DNA of 64,000 bases, from assembly GCF_963855985.1 (NCBI RefSeq), contig NC_087090.1, positions 18,102,501 to 18,166,500 on the forward strand. The letters run 5' to 3'. A model generated the notes under the pieces. It saw nothing but the letters and a program-made list of their open reading frames with translations, had not been told where the DNA came from and searched no databases. Source of the DNA: Ostrinia nubilalis (Eukaryota > Arthropoda > Insecta > Lepidoptera > Crambidae). Of the stretch, positions 10,713-23,254 are shown piece after piece. The first letter of the stretch is position 1, and the number at the start of each line of letters is the position of its first letter. The position numbers were made by a program, and so were the translations under genes.

Positions 10713-12013
10713 CCTTACAGTATCCAATTCAATAGGCAGAAACTAAACGTAAACAAAGTGTCGCCTCTGTAATGGTATCATTATCTATAACTCATAATAT
10801 TTCGTGCGCTGTTGGATGACAGTTTTAAACTAGAGATGGGTCATTTTTTTAACGAATTAGAAAATACCAGTTAACGATTCTCAAGGCGATTATCGATTAC
10901 ATTAAATTTTAATCGGGAAAAAAAAATTAATGGCTTAAGCATCAGTATGAAGCCCATACGCACTTGTAGCACAAGTAACACGATTAGCCACAATCCCCTC
11001 AGTTGTGAATTCGGAATCGCCAGTTGTAATTTTAAATTAATCACAGAGTGAAGTAACTAACACCAAAAAACGGCAGAGCGAAGTGATTTCGTTTCAACTG
11101 CCACGTTTTGTCACTTGTATAGGAGGGCTAATATTAGTCTAAGGGAGGGGCGCTTAGATTACATTACAGGAAACGCACAATATAATAAAAGAAAATAATG
11201 TAAGTAGCTGAACATTTTTGCTATTGCGCACCATGAAAATTATAAATAACACAATTTAGTCGATTTGTTTATTTTCACAATCGATTCAAAATGTCTATGA
11301 TGAGGCGACCGCAGGAACGTCACTATTCGCGCAATCCTAGCAATGAAGTACGACATTTTCTGGTGCAGATTTTATCGCCATAAATTATGAAACTTGATAG
11401 TCATGGATTTGACTGACAGCTGTCACATAATAATATTTTGTTCGCGATGTCTGTTCTATACGTAGTAATATTAGGTACTTCAATGGCATAGAGGCGCGTC
11501 AATTGCATTTGATAGTGCAACACTGAGTACAGTCGTACCTGTGTTAAATTAATAGGCTAACTTTGTGTATCAGGATTCAGGACTACGGGCTAATTTGATA
11601 TTTTCATAAATTAACGAAAAAATATTATTATAGGTAACCTGGTTTAAATAAATTAAATGAAACCATCAATCGAGCTGGTAGGATTTATTTTATTATTCAT
11701 AAATAATCAAATTCAGAACTTGAATATTCAACTGCAATGTCTGCTCATGAACGCTTCAAACTCGGTACTTCTTTCCCAATTCCATAAAATTCAACACGAA
11801 AGTAACAAACAATTTTAAAATAGGTAGTTGAAACAAACCACAGCTATTAATTTTCATAGTGGACTGTACAAAGTATACGATAAACATGTCAGTCAATTTG
11901 ACAACCTTTGTCGGAAACATCTCTTAAACTGAAATTAGTTTGTAGAGTGTAGGTACTACATATTTACCGGTCTCGCAATTCCGCATCCTTTGATATTCGA
12001 AAAATAAATAGAA
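10713..12013. other. Non-coding stretch, nothing recognised
   Basis: AT-rich sequence with no ORF, splice pair or repeat I can name. An AGAGATGGGTCA sequence near 10,832 resembles the tip of some hAT-type MITEs, but no partner end was found. Confidence 0.35.
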
Positions 12014-12015
12014 TA

Positions 12016-13398
12016 GTCCAGTCAATAAAGCATTATAGATGGAAAACCGTGGAACACAATTTTTGACTTCGGGACTTTATTTAGACTTGTCAGGAGGTGA
12101 ACATAGCAAAAGTCCCCGCCCTTAGCCCTTGAGCCGGCGGGGAGAGGGGGGTTTAAAGGTACCACTTTTCGGTTTTTCGCTTAATCCTCGGAAACTATGC
12201 GTCCTAGTGACATGACTACTATGAACCAAAAAAAGCTTATTCAATTTGCTACAGGTGAGATAGTCAAGTTTTTCTATATCTTGTATAGTTTTCGCGGCAT
12301 CTGCTCTAGAAGGTCTGTAATATTGGAAATTTTATTTTTGTCTTACATGTTTCCATCAGGAGAAAATCGACTAAATCAACATTGAGCTAATATTCTAGAC
12401 ATGCGGGAGCATGTAAAGCCTAGTTCCAGGGAGGGGACTGCACCGTGCGTATATTTAGACCAACCAATTGGCGCCACTTTTGACTCCTCATCACTCAAAA
12501 AGTACTGTGCATTAACACTTTAAATTTGGCTCATGTGTTGAGACTTGCAAGATAAATATCAGCTTCAAAATTCATAAATATACCTCAAACGGTTCTTTAG
12601 GTATTGACGTCTAAAAATCTACATGGCTGACCTATAAGACCAAATTCTAACCACTTCCAGATGACCTTGAAGGTTCAAATTTGGCATCCAGATAGGTAGT
12701 TGTGTAAATACAAAGGAAAAATAAAAAACCAGTAAATTTTAACATTTCACAGGTGATAGATAGATTTTAGTGTCCCAAATGTCGATTTTTGAACGTCAAT
12801 ACCTAAATAACCGTTTGAGGTATATTTATGAAATTGGAAGCTGATGTTTATCTTGAAAGTCTCAACACATGAGCCAAATTTGAAGTGTTAATGCACAGTA
12901 CTTTTTGAGTGATGAGGAGTCAAAAGTGGCTCCAATTGGTTAGTCCTAGATATACGCACGATGCAGTCCCCTCCCTGGAACTAGGCTTAACATGCTCCCG
13001 CATGTCTATAATGTTTGCTCAATGTTGATTTAGTCGATTTTCTCCTGATGGGAACATGTAAGACAAAATTAAAATTTCCAATATTACAGACCTTCTAGAG
13101 CAGATACCGCGAAAACTATACAAGATATAGAAAAACTTGACTGTCTCACCTGTAGCAAATTGAATAAGCTTTTTTTGGTTCATAGTAGCCATGTCACTAG
13201 GACGCATAGTTTCCGAGGATTAAGCGAAAAACCGAAAAGTGGTACCTTTAAACCCCCCTCTTCCCGCCGGCGCAAGGGCTAAGGGCGGGGACTTTTGCTA
13301 TGTTCACCTCCTAACTAGTCTAAATAAAGTCCCGAGGTCAGAAATTGTGTTCCAGGGATTTCTCTCTACACCGTCGTTAAAGCATTCATTGACTGGAC
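12016..13398. mobile_element. Fold-back element, ~610-bp arms
   Basis: Arms of roughly 610 bp (12,016 to about 12,625; about 12,780 to 13,398) are inverted copies joined by a spacer of about 155 bp. Tips read GTCCAGTCAAT and lie next to TA on both sides (12,014-12,015 and 13,399-13,400). A 62-codon ORF appears in mirror image in the two arms (12,197-12,385 plus; 13,019-13,207 minus) only because the arms are copies. A diverged relative of the right arm is at 31,770-32,095. No transposase is seen. Confidence 0.83.
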
Positions 13399-13734
13399 TA
13401 GAAGGCAAGGGGTGGACGAGGCAAGGGTCAACGAATCAGCTAGATTGGATTACCGTGTGTCGAGTAACGAGCCGCCATTTTGTTTTTATTTTGGCGGGAA
13501 TTTGCCCGGACCAGGCTAAGTACATAAAGTTATGTGGGGTTTTAATTGAAGTCAGCCCAAAACAGCTAACGAGCTGTTAGTTAAGTAGTCGAGTGGTTTC
13601 CTAACATGTAAATTAGATTTGTTGCGACGTGTGACTTGTTTTGAGTTGAGATCTGAGCTTTACGAAAACGCGTGCGAATCTAACTGAATCCGAGTAAAAT
13701 GTGGTAGGTACCTATAACAAACAAAAATAAAATA

Positions 13735-13816
13735 TGATCAAAGATGATTGATTGGGAAAGCCGTCCCCGCGTAACGGGACGGTGAGGCAGATGATGAAAA
13801 AGAAGAAGAAGAATAA
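13735..13816 (+). repeat. Retroelement-like 3' end with (GAA)n tail
   Basis: A short unit ending CAGATGATGAAAAAGAAGAA and a second one at 13,850-13,936 ending GAGAAGAAGAAGAA look like two 3' tails of simple-repeat-tailed elements in the same direction. The second includes ACCGCTCTGCTAAGAGCGAA, which I recall from lepidopteran repeats. The family is not determined. Confidence 0.4.
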
Positions 13817-13849
13817 TTAAGAAGGTGATCAAAGAATAGTTGAGTAATT

Positions 13850-13936
13850 TTATTCTATCTACTACTTTCCTATGTGGACGCCTCAACATGACCACGACCG
13901 CTCTGCTAAGAGCGAAACGACTGAGAAGAAGAAGAA
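13850..13936 (+). repeat. Second (GAA)n-tailed repeat end
   Basis: It contains a short hairpin (CGCTCTGCTAAGAGCG) followed by AAACGACTGAGAAGAAGAAG. It lies 34 bp beyond the first (GAA)n tail in the same direction, so the two are probably a nested or repeated insertion. Confidence 0.4.
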
Positions 13937-15051
13937 TTTCCTACCTAAATAATGACAGTTAAAGTCCTCCTTATATCAAAAGTAGGTGAGTTGCATAAAA
14001 TGCCTCATAATAAGCGTGAAAACCAAATATTTTTGTATTCCCAACTCGACACAAACTTTTTGTTGTTCCTTATCGCTAGAAGAAGGACTCCATTCGGTTT
14101 CTTAAAAATAGCTAATCCCGACAAATATCTAAACTCGTCCTAAGTTGCGGCAATCAAGCCCAGGGGAAATCAGGTCGGTAGTGCACACGTCGCCTTATTT
14201 CGTGGACTCAAGGCCTGTTTTCCTAATCGCATAAACAGTTTAGTGCTGTGTAAGAATGTCAAGGGATTTTCAGCCGAAATATGTTTCGGTAAGTCAGGAT
14301 AGTAGTCCCATGACGCAGACGCTATAGTAGTTCTAGCCTAGGCTACAAACTTTCTTTCGTTAGCCTTCAAGATAAAACTTTGTAAGAGATTGGGTAGGTA
14401 TTAGGTACGAGTGTTACTTCCTACACTTTTGACAGAGCAAAAACTTTTACTCAATCCATGTAACGGTTACTTTTGGCAACATGACAGTTTCATACGAGCA
14501 GTACCTACCGTTATCATTTAAGACAAAGAAATCTAATGACATGCATGCAAACTAACATCCGATCTTCTGTGGTCGAAAATCGCACCATCTGCTGTGTTAT
14601 CCAGTAAATGGCCGAACAGCCGAAACGCCCCAGCCCTGCGTCGCTAACGCGCTGACCACACAAGGGCGTTTTTGGCGGAGTTAATTAGGGCGGGCGCATG
14701 TTATGGAGCGCGAAACCCGACAGTGCCGCTTGCCTGGATTAGGCGCCTCTTTTAAGACTCGGGGTCTTAAGACAATTGTGCGAGAAGCACTATTTCTTAG
14801 AAGGATTATTTGCACACAAATAAAGCACATTTGTACCTATTTGTTTGACCTTGTTACTTAAAATTAGAGGCTCGTTGTTATGGCCATTAGGTTTAGGGAC
14901 AGTGGATATTATAGTATATTTTTTTATCATTTAACTGATATACAGGCTGTGTGTCAGAGAGAGCGAACTCATGTAGGTATTGTGGAAAAGTAAAGTAACT
15001 AAATGAAACGATCATCAAGTCAAAATGTAGGTATTTAAGCGTGTATTTATG
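13937..15051. other. Non-coding stretch with a GC-rich island
   Basis: No gene is recognised. The interval 14,615-14,785 is markedly GC-richer than its surroundings, with AACGCCCCAGCCCTGCGTCG and a GGAGTTAATTAGGGCGGGCG block; it may be a conserved non-coding or regulatory element, which the sequence alone cannot show. Confidence 0.35.
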
Positions 15052-15059
15052 GACACGTG

Positions 15060-15333
15060 CAGTGGCGGCGTAGCATGGGTTGGCACCCGGGGCGATCACC
15101 CCCTCGTCCCCCCGTCATAAGTCCTAAGGCACCCCCTGGTACCACCAGGATTTTGGGGTTACCTACCGATTCGAAGATTGAAAGACAAGACCCCCCCCCC
15201 GTATCATAACATAGACCGCAGATTTGCTATGCAGATGTGCCAGTGAGTACTAATCTGCGCGACTTGTGTCACCCCCTGATGCTTGGCACCCGGGGCGGAC
15301 CGCCCCCACCGCCCCCCCCTTACGCCGCTACTG
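15060..15333. mobile_element. hAT-type MITE, 274 bp, perfect 8-bp TSD
   Basis: Tips are CAGTGGCGGCGTA and, at the right, TACGCCGCTACTG (one mismatch). The flanking octamer GACACGTG is exactly duplicated (15,052-15,059 and 15,334-15,341). The interior is C-rich and includes a run of ten C. The 139-residue ORF at 15,266-15,685 crosses the right boundary and is not a gene. It is of the same tip type as the insertion at 40,543-40,981. Confidence 0.88.
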
Positions 15334-15341
15334 GACACGTG

Positions 15342-18149
15342 TAGGTAAACCGAAACATACGCTAACAACTTTCCCACGCGTTTTATTCGTATTTTTCAGG
15401 GTAGCTCTGGTAAGCTTAACAAAGTCCGCGCCTTCGTTAGCCGGTGATTGCGAGCGTAATTACGTTAATAATTTGCCAGATCATATGCAAAAATGGCCGC
15501 TGCCGTTTGCAGCTCGTTGGTTTTGGGTAAAAATTCTCTCTTTTCCGGATGGGAGGTTTTTACACCTACCTATCTGTTTTATATTAAGCACAAAATGTGA
15601 AAAACAGTCATACTTATTCCTCTCGGAATCGGAAAGTAACGAGATAGAATTACCTACATTAGTGTTATTTAAGATTCAGTTTTAAAAACAACAACTTTAA
15701 CAACATTCGTCTACAATAAACACTGTTTCTGGCAACAGGGTGTTATATATGCGTGCAAACTAATAAACATTAGGTATATGCCAATACATTTCCGATGAAA
15801 TGTTTTGATACGCTAATCCCGAACAAAAACGATTTGAAAGCGCGTCTATATTTCACAAAAACAACTGGTTATTTCAATATGAAATCAATTTTCTTTCCGT
15901 GAGAATGGGCGCGTTAGCCGGTCCACTAGATTCGGCAAGCCTAACTAAAATAGAATAGTAAAACATCTTCACCAAGAGTTTTTAGCTCTCGCACGCAGCG
16001 TAGATTATTATGGCATTGATACGAAGGCAATTTAACCTTGATAGAGCGCTCTGTTTTAATTACCTACTTACACATTCAAGTGATATAAAAAAAAACACTC
16101 CTAAGAAATGATAATGTCAGACGTGCTCTCGGTGTCTGGACACAAACAGCGGCGTTTCGTCTCGTCCTGCTTGACATAATTGCCAAGCTGCCCTTGAAAA
16201 GAGGCACTGCCACTTTTCAGTACTAGGCCACCTCATTGTCGTATTTAAAAGATAGAATTTTATTAAGTAATTGCAAACTTTTGATATAAAATTGAATGAT
16301 AAAACAACTGTTTTACTATTACGAGTATTATTTGACTGTGATACAACGCCGCTTTATCTTGATATTTAGTCCAGTCGCTTTGTGAGCGGGCATGCCGAAC
16401 GGACTCGGGTTCGATTCAGAAAAACCGGTCCGAGTGTGAATTGGAAGGCCTTTGGGAATCTGCGATATTGCGTTCACGCTATTAAATTTAGTTTCCATTT
16501 CTGAGAATATGGGAGCCCAAATAAAAAGTTTGTCTGTTTGGGAATTGAAATCAGTTTTCGGATCGGTTGGAGTCGGTATTTTTTAAGCAGTCACCACACA
16601 GATCTTTTCGTGCGATTGCGGTGCTCGAAAATAGCCTTTGTGGGCTTTTACAAAGTGCCTGGTAATAGAAAATTAATTGGCTACTATAACATCATCCCCA
16701 GCTAGGCTATGTAATAATACGTATCCGGATATAATGAACTTCTTAGTGAGAAGTTAATGTAATGTGTAATAACCAAATGAAAATAGATAGAGTAGACTTA
16801 GGCAAGTTTATTGTCATAACATTTAAATCCAAAGAGCAGATAAAATGTAAATTCACTGCACCAGACTTGATTTGTAAAATCTAATCGTCAGTAAAATGTA
16901 GAAAACTCCGAAAAAGCGATTGCAGAATTCCTTCTCATATTTTTCCGCAGTTGTTCGAAACGCATTAGGGGGGCCAATAAACTGCGCGAGTCGCGCGTGT
17001 AAAGAAACGTCGCAAGGAAATCGGTCCACAAAATTTTCTCTCTACCCCCAGGTTAAAATGGACTTTGGGGGTATGTAAATAAGTTGTGTTTTAGGTTGGT
17101 GGAGCAAGGTGGGAATCGACACGACATTTGGCTGGGGAATTGAAGGAAGCACTCGGGGACTAGTCGGAGGCCTTCCTACGGATGCGTTAACGACACGCGC
17201 CCGAGCCGGGATAGGGGGACTAACTTTTCCTTCTTTGACAACAATCGGGTTATATTTTGGTCGCACCTAATCTTGTTCACCTACTAAAAGTAGTCTCTTA
17301 CTCTTTGCTCTATCCCAGGCAGTTATAAAACTCAATCTTATTACGCTATGAAAGTGAATCTTGTTGATGATGATAATGAGCTATTGAGTTATAGAGCTAG
17401 AGCCTATTTATTTACTAGCTAAAAGAGTGTAACTTCTTAGGTTGAGTTGTTTAACCATAACTATAACCGGTGTGTTTGTATGGATTTTGACATACTTTTG
17501 AAGTTTGATAAAGTTAAAGTAAGATGGTACAACCCAGCCTTACTAGTTCAAAGTCAAACCTTGCAACGACTCTCTGATGCCTAACAATTAGAAGATCTCG
17601 CTGATAACCTCTATTATTAATGTCGTTTGTTGATAATGCTTTTTTGTTAGAAGAATGTAAAGTTGTGTCCAAAAGCCATGGCTACCCCATGCCGCGGGGA
17701 GATATTTGTGCTCTCGTCGGAAATCTGCCGCCTGATGGTTTACGGCCGATGCCGGCGGAATACCGGATTGGCCCGGCTCGGCCGGATCACCGGCTCGTCA
17801 AACTACCCGACGGCTGGTAACGGCGCGTAAAAGATTATGAACTTATAAGTTAGGGTGTGATTGACAAAGAAACATGAAGGAAAGTCTTGGGGTAAGTTAA
17901 ACCACAGTTAAACTCCCATTGGACCCGCAGCGAAAATAATCAGAATGAAAATGACGGTTTGTAACTATTGGTTAACTTTCCTCAAGAGTAAAGTGGATGA
18001 AATAAGAAAGGGTGACGCCACTACGAGGTATACCTAGGTATTTATTCTAAACTAGTAGTAAAACGGTCAGCTGTACGTTTAAATATTGTGTCACGTGTTA
18101 TCAATTGTAAAAACTTACATTAGCTATTATTGTAATGCCTCGTTCGTTT
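15342..18149. other. Non-coding stretch, one tRNA-like patch
   Basis: No gene is recognised. Around 16,365-16,440 the run GGACTCGGGTTCGATTCAGA contains a good pol III B-box (GGTTCGATTC), so a degraded tRNA-type SINE head is possible, but no A-box or acceptor stem could be matched. At 17,690-17,825 a GC-rich patch forms a 66-codon ORF with no recognisable domain. Confidence 0.35.
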
Positions 18150-18300
18150 CAGCCAAATGACGTCCACTGCTGGACAAATGCCTCCCCCAAGGTTTTCCAT
18201 AATGAACGGTCCTGCGCTGCCCGCATCCAGGCTCTTCCCGCGACCTTTCGGTCGGTCCACCTAGTAGGAGGCCTGCCCACGCTACGTCTTCCAGCCCGTT
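18150..18300 (-). mobile_element. RTE-like LINE 3' fragment
   Basis: Read on the minus strand, this matches the fragment at about 640-785: a GGCAGGCCTCCTACTAGGTG block, then GTCGCGGGAAGAGCCTGGAT and TTATGGAAAACCTTGGGGGA. It ends in AGCAGTGGACGTCATTTGGC and lacks a clean (ATG)n tail. The 82-residue ORF on this strand is a frame across debris. Confidence 0.72.
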
Positions 18301-21000
18301 GATTCGTAATAGCATGTAGGGTACGTTACTATAAATTATCAAAATTAAAAACTTTAAAACAGTGTTTTGTTGCAAAAATCCCGTAACAGTGATAATTTAC
18401 CTATAGGGAAATTGCAACATAATAGTTTAAAATATTATTTACGTTATTGCAAAAATATTCAATTACATTCGCAAATGAAAAGATTTAAAATACAAAACCT
18501 TTTCCCCGAGTCTAATAATACTTTCATCAAAGCCCCGGATGTGTTCATTCATGCACTCGCTCAGATATTGGATTACCCGCTCATTTGACAGTTTGAACTA
18601 GGACTCAAATGAATATGCAACGAGATTTTTCATATTCAAATAGCGATCTATCCAATTAAGTTTCTAAAATGGGACGTTGGAGTATCATTTCTATACGTAA
18701 AGTAGAAAAGGAAATCACGTTGAATGGAAATAGGAAATTTTTATAGACGCACTAAAACGGGCCAAAAGAATGATCATTGCACGCCGAAATAACGGCATTT
18801 TATGTGCAATAGAAGTAACTTAGCTATAAACAAAAACTTTAGAATCTTATTATGCAGACTTTTAGAAATCTTCATATCATGAAGATAATGATAGTTAACG
18901 TTTTATAGACTCAATAAAAATCATATTACTCGTATTATGCCGCCTTAATTTTGAATAGAGCCATGGAAATAGGTTGAGTAGGTACCTATTGCAAACTATT
19001 TTGGTTGCCTTCTATCTTCAATCTTACTTTAATATATTATTTCTATGTGTATCTTGAAGGTTTAGGTATATTTTCCCTGGAAAATTATAGGTTTATTAGT
19101 TTTCGCGGGGCTTTTACACGTGTCATGTGAAAAGCGTAGGTAGGTATGTATATATTTGACACCAGGCTTAATTACTGCCCACGCGATACCAAAATGATCG
19201 TCAAAATGATAAAAATATGATCGTCTGCCTACAGCATTTCAGTCACGTATTATTTACACCACCCACGTCATTACTCAACTTCGTAAGATTTGTTTGCCAG
19301 TAGCAATAACATCGTCAGCTGTTATTCAAGTCTGTCATTAAGGTTGTTAATTACAAAACAAAACGGTTCATTCCGAAACCTATTACGGCACCAAAGCGGG
19401 TCTCAAAAAGATCTTCATAACGTCACGAAGCGCCAGGGCCGGCTTCAGGCCGCCGAATGTGCGGGATCTCCCCGCGTATAATGGGGATTACCGCTAATCC
19501 CCGAGTTGGCTGGAGATTTAAAAGTCACTTCATAAGAATCACGAAAATAATCGCCCAATCACCGGGTGTTTGAAGAGGACTGGAACAGACATGGACTTAA
19601 AATGGTACTGCGGATCTTATTTTGGGTGCTACCAAAACATGCTTATATCAAAAATGCTTTCTAAACATCGCATCTCATTAAGACAAAAAATTTAAAACTA
19701 ATAATGTAGAATTTGTAATGAAAAAAAAATGGTAGAAAGTACTAGGTAGGTCATTGAGTTCGTAAGTTTGTACTTTTTCAATTGCTAGACATTCAGCCTA
19801 TAAAAAAAGGGTTTGCCTAAAATTTCCACCCCTCAGTCCGTGCCTACGCGCGGTGGCTGTGCGTACTTTACAAAGTGCTCCTGCCGTCTATTCCGGGCGC
19901 TACGTGACTGCGAAAACAAATATATTCAAATTCAAAATCGACGACTGGACAGCGTAAACAGGGCGAAGTTAATGAATCTGTTTGCTTAAGGACCTCTGTT
20001 TCGGGGAAACCTGAAAAGGGAACCAAATATCTCTTCAAAGACACTGAAATTGTTTTGTTATTAATGATCCAAAGAAAACGTGACAATGATATTTTAGTCC
20101 GGGAAACTGGATTATCATAAGATTTGATTAAGCTTAATAGTTAGAGTGGATTGGAGGAGTGCCCATCTTACCACTAAATGAGTTTTCCTCCTTGCCCTTA
20201 TTAACCTTATTATACTTAGTGGTGTTTTATTAAATAAGACATTCGCTTTTATGGTCTGGATTTATGTGCATTCGTAATTGGTGAAATTATGATGGTTTTA
20301 ACAGCACTCATCAGTGGTAGAGGATGATCTACCCAAGTTGAATCATTTTCATCTTCCTATTATTCAGTTTTTGTGTAACAGAATTGAAATAGGTACTTTA
20401 ATAAAGATTTTCCAAATCAAAACGCCAGCTGAGTAGTTCGGAATTTGAACTACCTATTAAACCAAACGTTTAAAGCCACAATTATTGAATTAGTTCTGCA
20501 CTGAAATTAGTTGCTTCTGAAATTAACTCACTATAGCGCTATACGTGGGGCTGTTAGCACCATGTTAGCGTGTGCTAACTGCAGTTAACTGTGTTCGCTG
20601 ACTCAAAACAGCAAGCAGTCTTCGCGCATATTCATAGTTATTTAAGTATATTTGAGTAATGTAGCTGAGTGAGCCAAAGTTAAGCTGATTTAGAGAACAG
20701 ATCGTGCTTTTATTTAAAATTAACTTAAATTAATTATTACCATAATGGATGTTCGGAATAATCATAAGAAAAACATTTGTTGCCGAGGATTTTTGGAATT
20801 TATGGCTTGATTAAGATTTTAAAGTTTCGTATTTCAGAAGCTAAAACATCAAGATGTTAGTACATATGTAATTAATTTAAAAAAAGTCGCGTTGAGACCC
20901 GTGTTTCTCTATTTATGGTACGATTTCTAAAAAAAGTAAAAGGAACCAGTTAATTTTCATTCCATAAGTTCCTAGATATCGGTGAAATGAGCCCTTATAA
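18301..21000. other. Non-coding stretch, nothing recognised
   Basis: AT-rich sequence with scattered small ORFs (18,367-18,588, 19,290-19,481 and 19,868-20,086), none with a domain, signal peptide or convincing splice context. A short hairpin (TTAGCAC and GTGCTAA) lies near 20,555-20,580. Confidence 0.35.
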
Positions 21001-21220
21001 TTGAACAAAGTCAAAGTCAAAGTCAAAATTTCTTTATTTGTTTGGACTAATAAATAGTTCTTACAAATCGTCATTTTGCTCTTAAGGAGCCTCTACATGT
21101 CTCATAATCTTTTTACCCTACCAGCGCTTCGAGACCAACATTTGGCAAGTGCTGAGAAGAAGCGCCGCAACAAACTCAGTCACCACTGTCTGCCGGTTAA
21201 TATAAATAAATAGAAATAGT
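21001..21220 (-). mobile_element. CR1-like LINE 3' end, (TTTGAC)n tail
   Basis: Read on the minus strand it contains GTGACTGAGTTTGTTGCGGC, GCTTCTTCTCAGCACTTGCC and an AAATAAAGAAA signal, and ends in TTTGACTTTGACTTTGACTT. This tail pattern is typical of CR1-like LINEs of Lepidoptera. Only the 3' UTR end remains. Confidence 0.65.
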
Positions 21221-21574
21221 AGTAGTAGGTACATTCGATTCAGGAGCAGTTTACTGAATTTACCATGCATTCTTGTATGGTGTATCTTATAAGAATGGGT
21301 ATACAAGATTGCGTGGTATATTAAACAAGGTAGTGACGTGCTAATATCTAGACTTACATATTAAGATACTAGTAGAAATGACTCGCATACATAAATTTGA
21401 ATAACTTGGATTGACCAGTCCCCGAAAGCAGCGCCTGTTCACAGACATGACGAGTGAACCAGCCATCGCTTCACTCGACCATATTAGAGGGAATGTAACG
21501 ACCCGCCTCACTACGCCACCACCCCAGAGACATTTTAGTGAGAATGACAATTCCAAGTTATCTCTTTAAAAAAA

Positions 21575-22256
21575 AACTAATAATAAAGCTAAGTAACAGT
21601 CCAGATTGAGAAGCATGACACTATAACATTTGAGAAATTATTATTAGTTTATACATTACTTTTCATTTTAATTCTTTTTAGTGCGAGCATGAGAGGACCA
21701 TAATCCTACTCCCAGGATGACTTATCATTAAGAAAATCTCGAGTTGTATAATAGGCTTTTTTAAGCATGTGATCTTTAACTATATCTTTAAATTTATTAT
21801 ACGGTAGCTCTTTATATTTATCAGGGACTTTGTTATAAAAATGGATACCTTGTCCCATAAAAGTAGCAAACACTTTATTAAGTCTAAAAGCGGGTATAGC
21901 CAATTTATTTTTATTTCTAGTGTTAATTTGGTGAATATCACTTTTCTTTTTGAATTCAGTAATATTTTTTTGAATAAATAGAATACAGTTTAAGATGTAT
22001 TGTGAAGCGGCCGTGAGAATGCCAATTTCTTTAAACAATTCTCTAAGGGATGCTCTTGCTTTCATTTTATACAAGTATCTTATCGCACGTTTTTGCAAAA
22101 TAAATATTGTTTCAAAATCTGCAGCTTTGCCCCACAGCATGATTCCATATGACATTAGGCTATGAAAGTAGCTAAAGTAGACTAAGCGAGCTGTTGAAAC
22201 ATCGGTTAATGACCGTATCCTTTTTATTGCAAAAGCCGCTGAGCTGAGCTTTACCT
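21575..22256 (-). pseudogene. CR1-like LINE reverse transcriptase, C-terminal remnant
   Basis: A minus-strand frame of 149 codons (21,706-22,155) carries the end of a LINE reverse transcriptase: MSYGIMLWG, LQKRAIRYLYKM, a HQINTRNKNKLAIP block and the closing DFLNDKSSWE. The frame continues upstream without an ATG to about 22,256 (SSAAFAIKRIRS), where homology stops, so the copy is 5'-truncated. The catalytic YxDD region is absent, so it is inactive. A 3' UTR of roughly 130 bp follows. It is separate from the LINE tail at 21,001-21,220. Clade is from family memory. Confidence 0.75.
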
Positions 22257-22382
22257 ACATCACATCGATATAGGGCTTGTAATGGCCAATTGAATATCGA
22301 TTCAGAGCCTATAACCGACTTACAGGCCGCTGCGTTAACTCGTCGGTGTAATAGTGATGCAGTTAATAGGCATTGGTAATTA

Positions 22383-22432
22383 AAGTCGACACTCGACACT
22401 TGACACTCGACACTTGACACTCGACACTCGAC
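22383..22432. repeat. Heptamer tandem repeat, YGACACT x ~7
   Basis: The seven-base unit CGACACT or TGACACT is repeated about seven times without a gap. It is read through by a chance minus-strand ORF. Confidence 0.8.
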
Positions 22433-22951
22433 GCGGTGTCAGCCGTCACGGCAGTGATCAGTCGGACAAAGGCGATCGATATTGCATTAAACAAGATGCA
22501 GGTTAGGTACATTTTAAATGTATTTACTTAATGTAATGTCGTTCCGGTCATGAACTTATTAATTTAAAATCTATTTCTTAAAACAACACACGTTTAAATG
22601 CATTTTAAACAAAAACAACTAAGCCTTTCTTGACGCTAATGCAAAATGAAACAAACATCCCTAGAAACATACTTACACAATTAAAAAAATCATTAACCTT
22701 CTTAATGTAGTCGGACCAAAAATTACACCTTATAATTTTTATGGCAGAAAATTTTCAAGCGTCATTTTAATAAAATAAACGAGTCCAGAGGCGTTTGTAA
22801 AAGTATCATTATGGTACAAATAAAAACGAACATAATGGTACATTTAAAATTTTACACCGAATTGTATAAACTGAGCGGCCATAAGGCGGCCGGCCGAGCG
22901 TAAAGCTGAAGAGTCGTAAACCACCGCCTTGAGTTATTATCGGGCGCGAAG

Positions 22952-23037
22952 TGCTACGGCTTTACTACGAGCCCTGCTACGATTGCTACGTTGCTACGCG
23001 CTACGAGGGAGCTACGCCGTTTTATTATCACGCTACA
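22952..23037. repeat. Degenerate CTACG-rich repeat
   Basis: CTACG occurs seven times in 86 bp with irregular spacers. A similar CTACG-dotted stretch sits inside the BEL polyprotein at 28,556-28,690. The 62-codon ORF covering it is not taken as a gene. Confidence 0.6.
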
Positions 23038-23075
23038 ACAGTTACAGCAGACAAATGTTGCACTATATGAAGTCG

Positions 23076-23215
23076 AGTATATTTTTGGGATTCCGTACCA
23101 AAAGGGAATCCTATTAACGTGCCTTTCCTAATCGTCATCTGACTATATTTTTAGGATTACCAACGGTAATCTTAATAATGAGTCTTCTTGTCCGTCGTCT
23201 GTCTGTCAACCGGCG
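23076..23215 (+). repeat. Two tandem GGATTCCGTACC-type repeat units
   Basis: Two successive units begin ATATTTTTGGGATTCCGTAC and ATATTTTTAGGATTACCAAC; the second ends TTGTCCGTCGTCTGTCTGTC. They resemble the widespread arthropod repeat that starts TAGGGTTCCGTACC. Diverged and non-coding. Confidence 0.5.
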
Positions 23216-23254
23216 GTCTAACAACTGGATCCATTTAATTGTACCGAAGTGGCT

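Noticed and set aside
12197..13207. Two nearly identical 62-codon ORFs in opposite orientation
   Set aside because: They lie in the two arms of a fold-back element; their similarity is due to the inverted duplication, not to protein conservation.
15266..15685. 139-codon plus ORF
   Set aside because: It starts inside a hAT-type MITE and runs into flanking DNA; no domain.
16395..16420. Possible tRNA gene (B-box-like GGTTCGATTC)
   Set aside because: No matching A-box, acceptor stem or anticodon arm could be found; at most a decayed SINE head.
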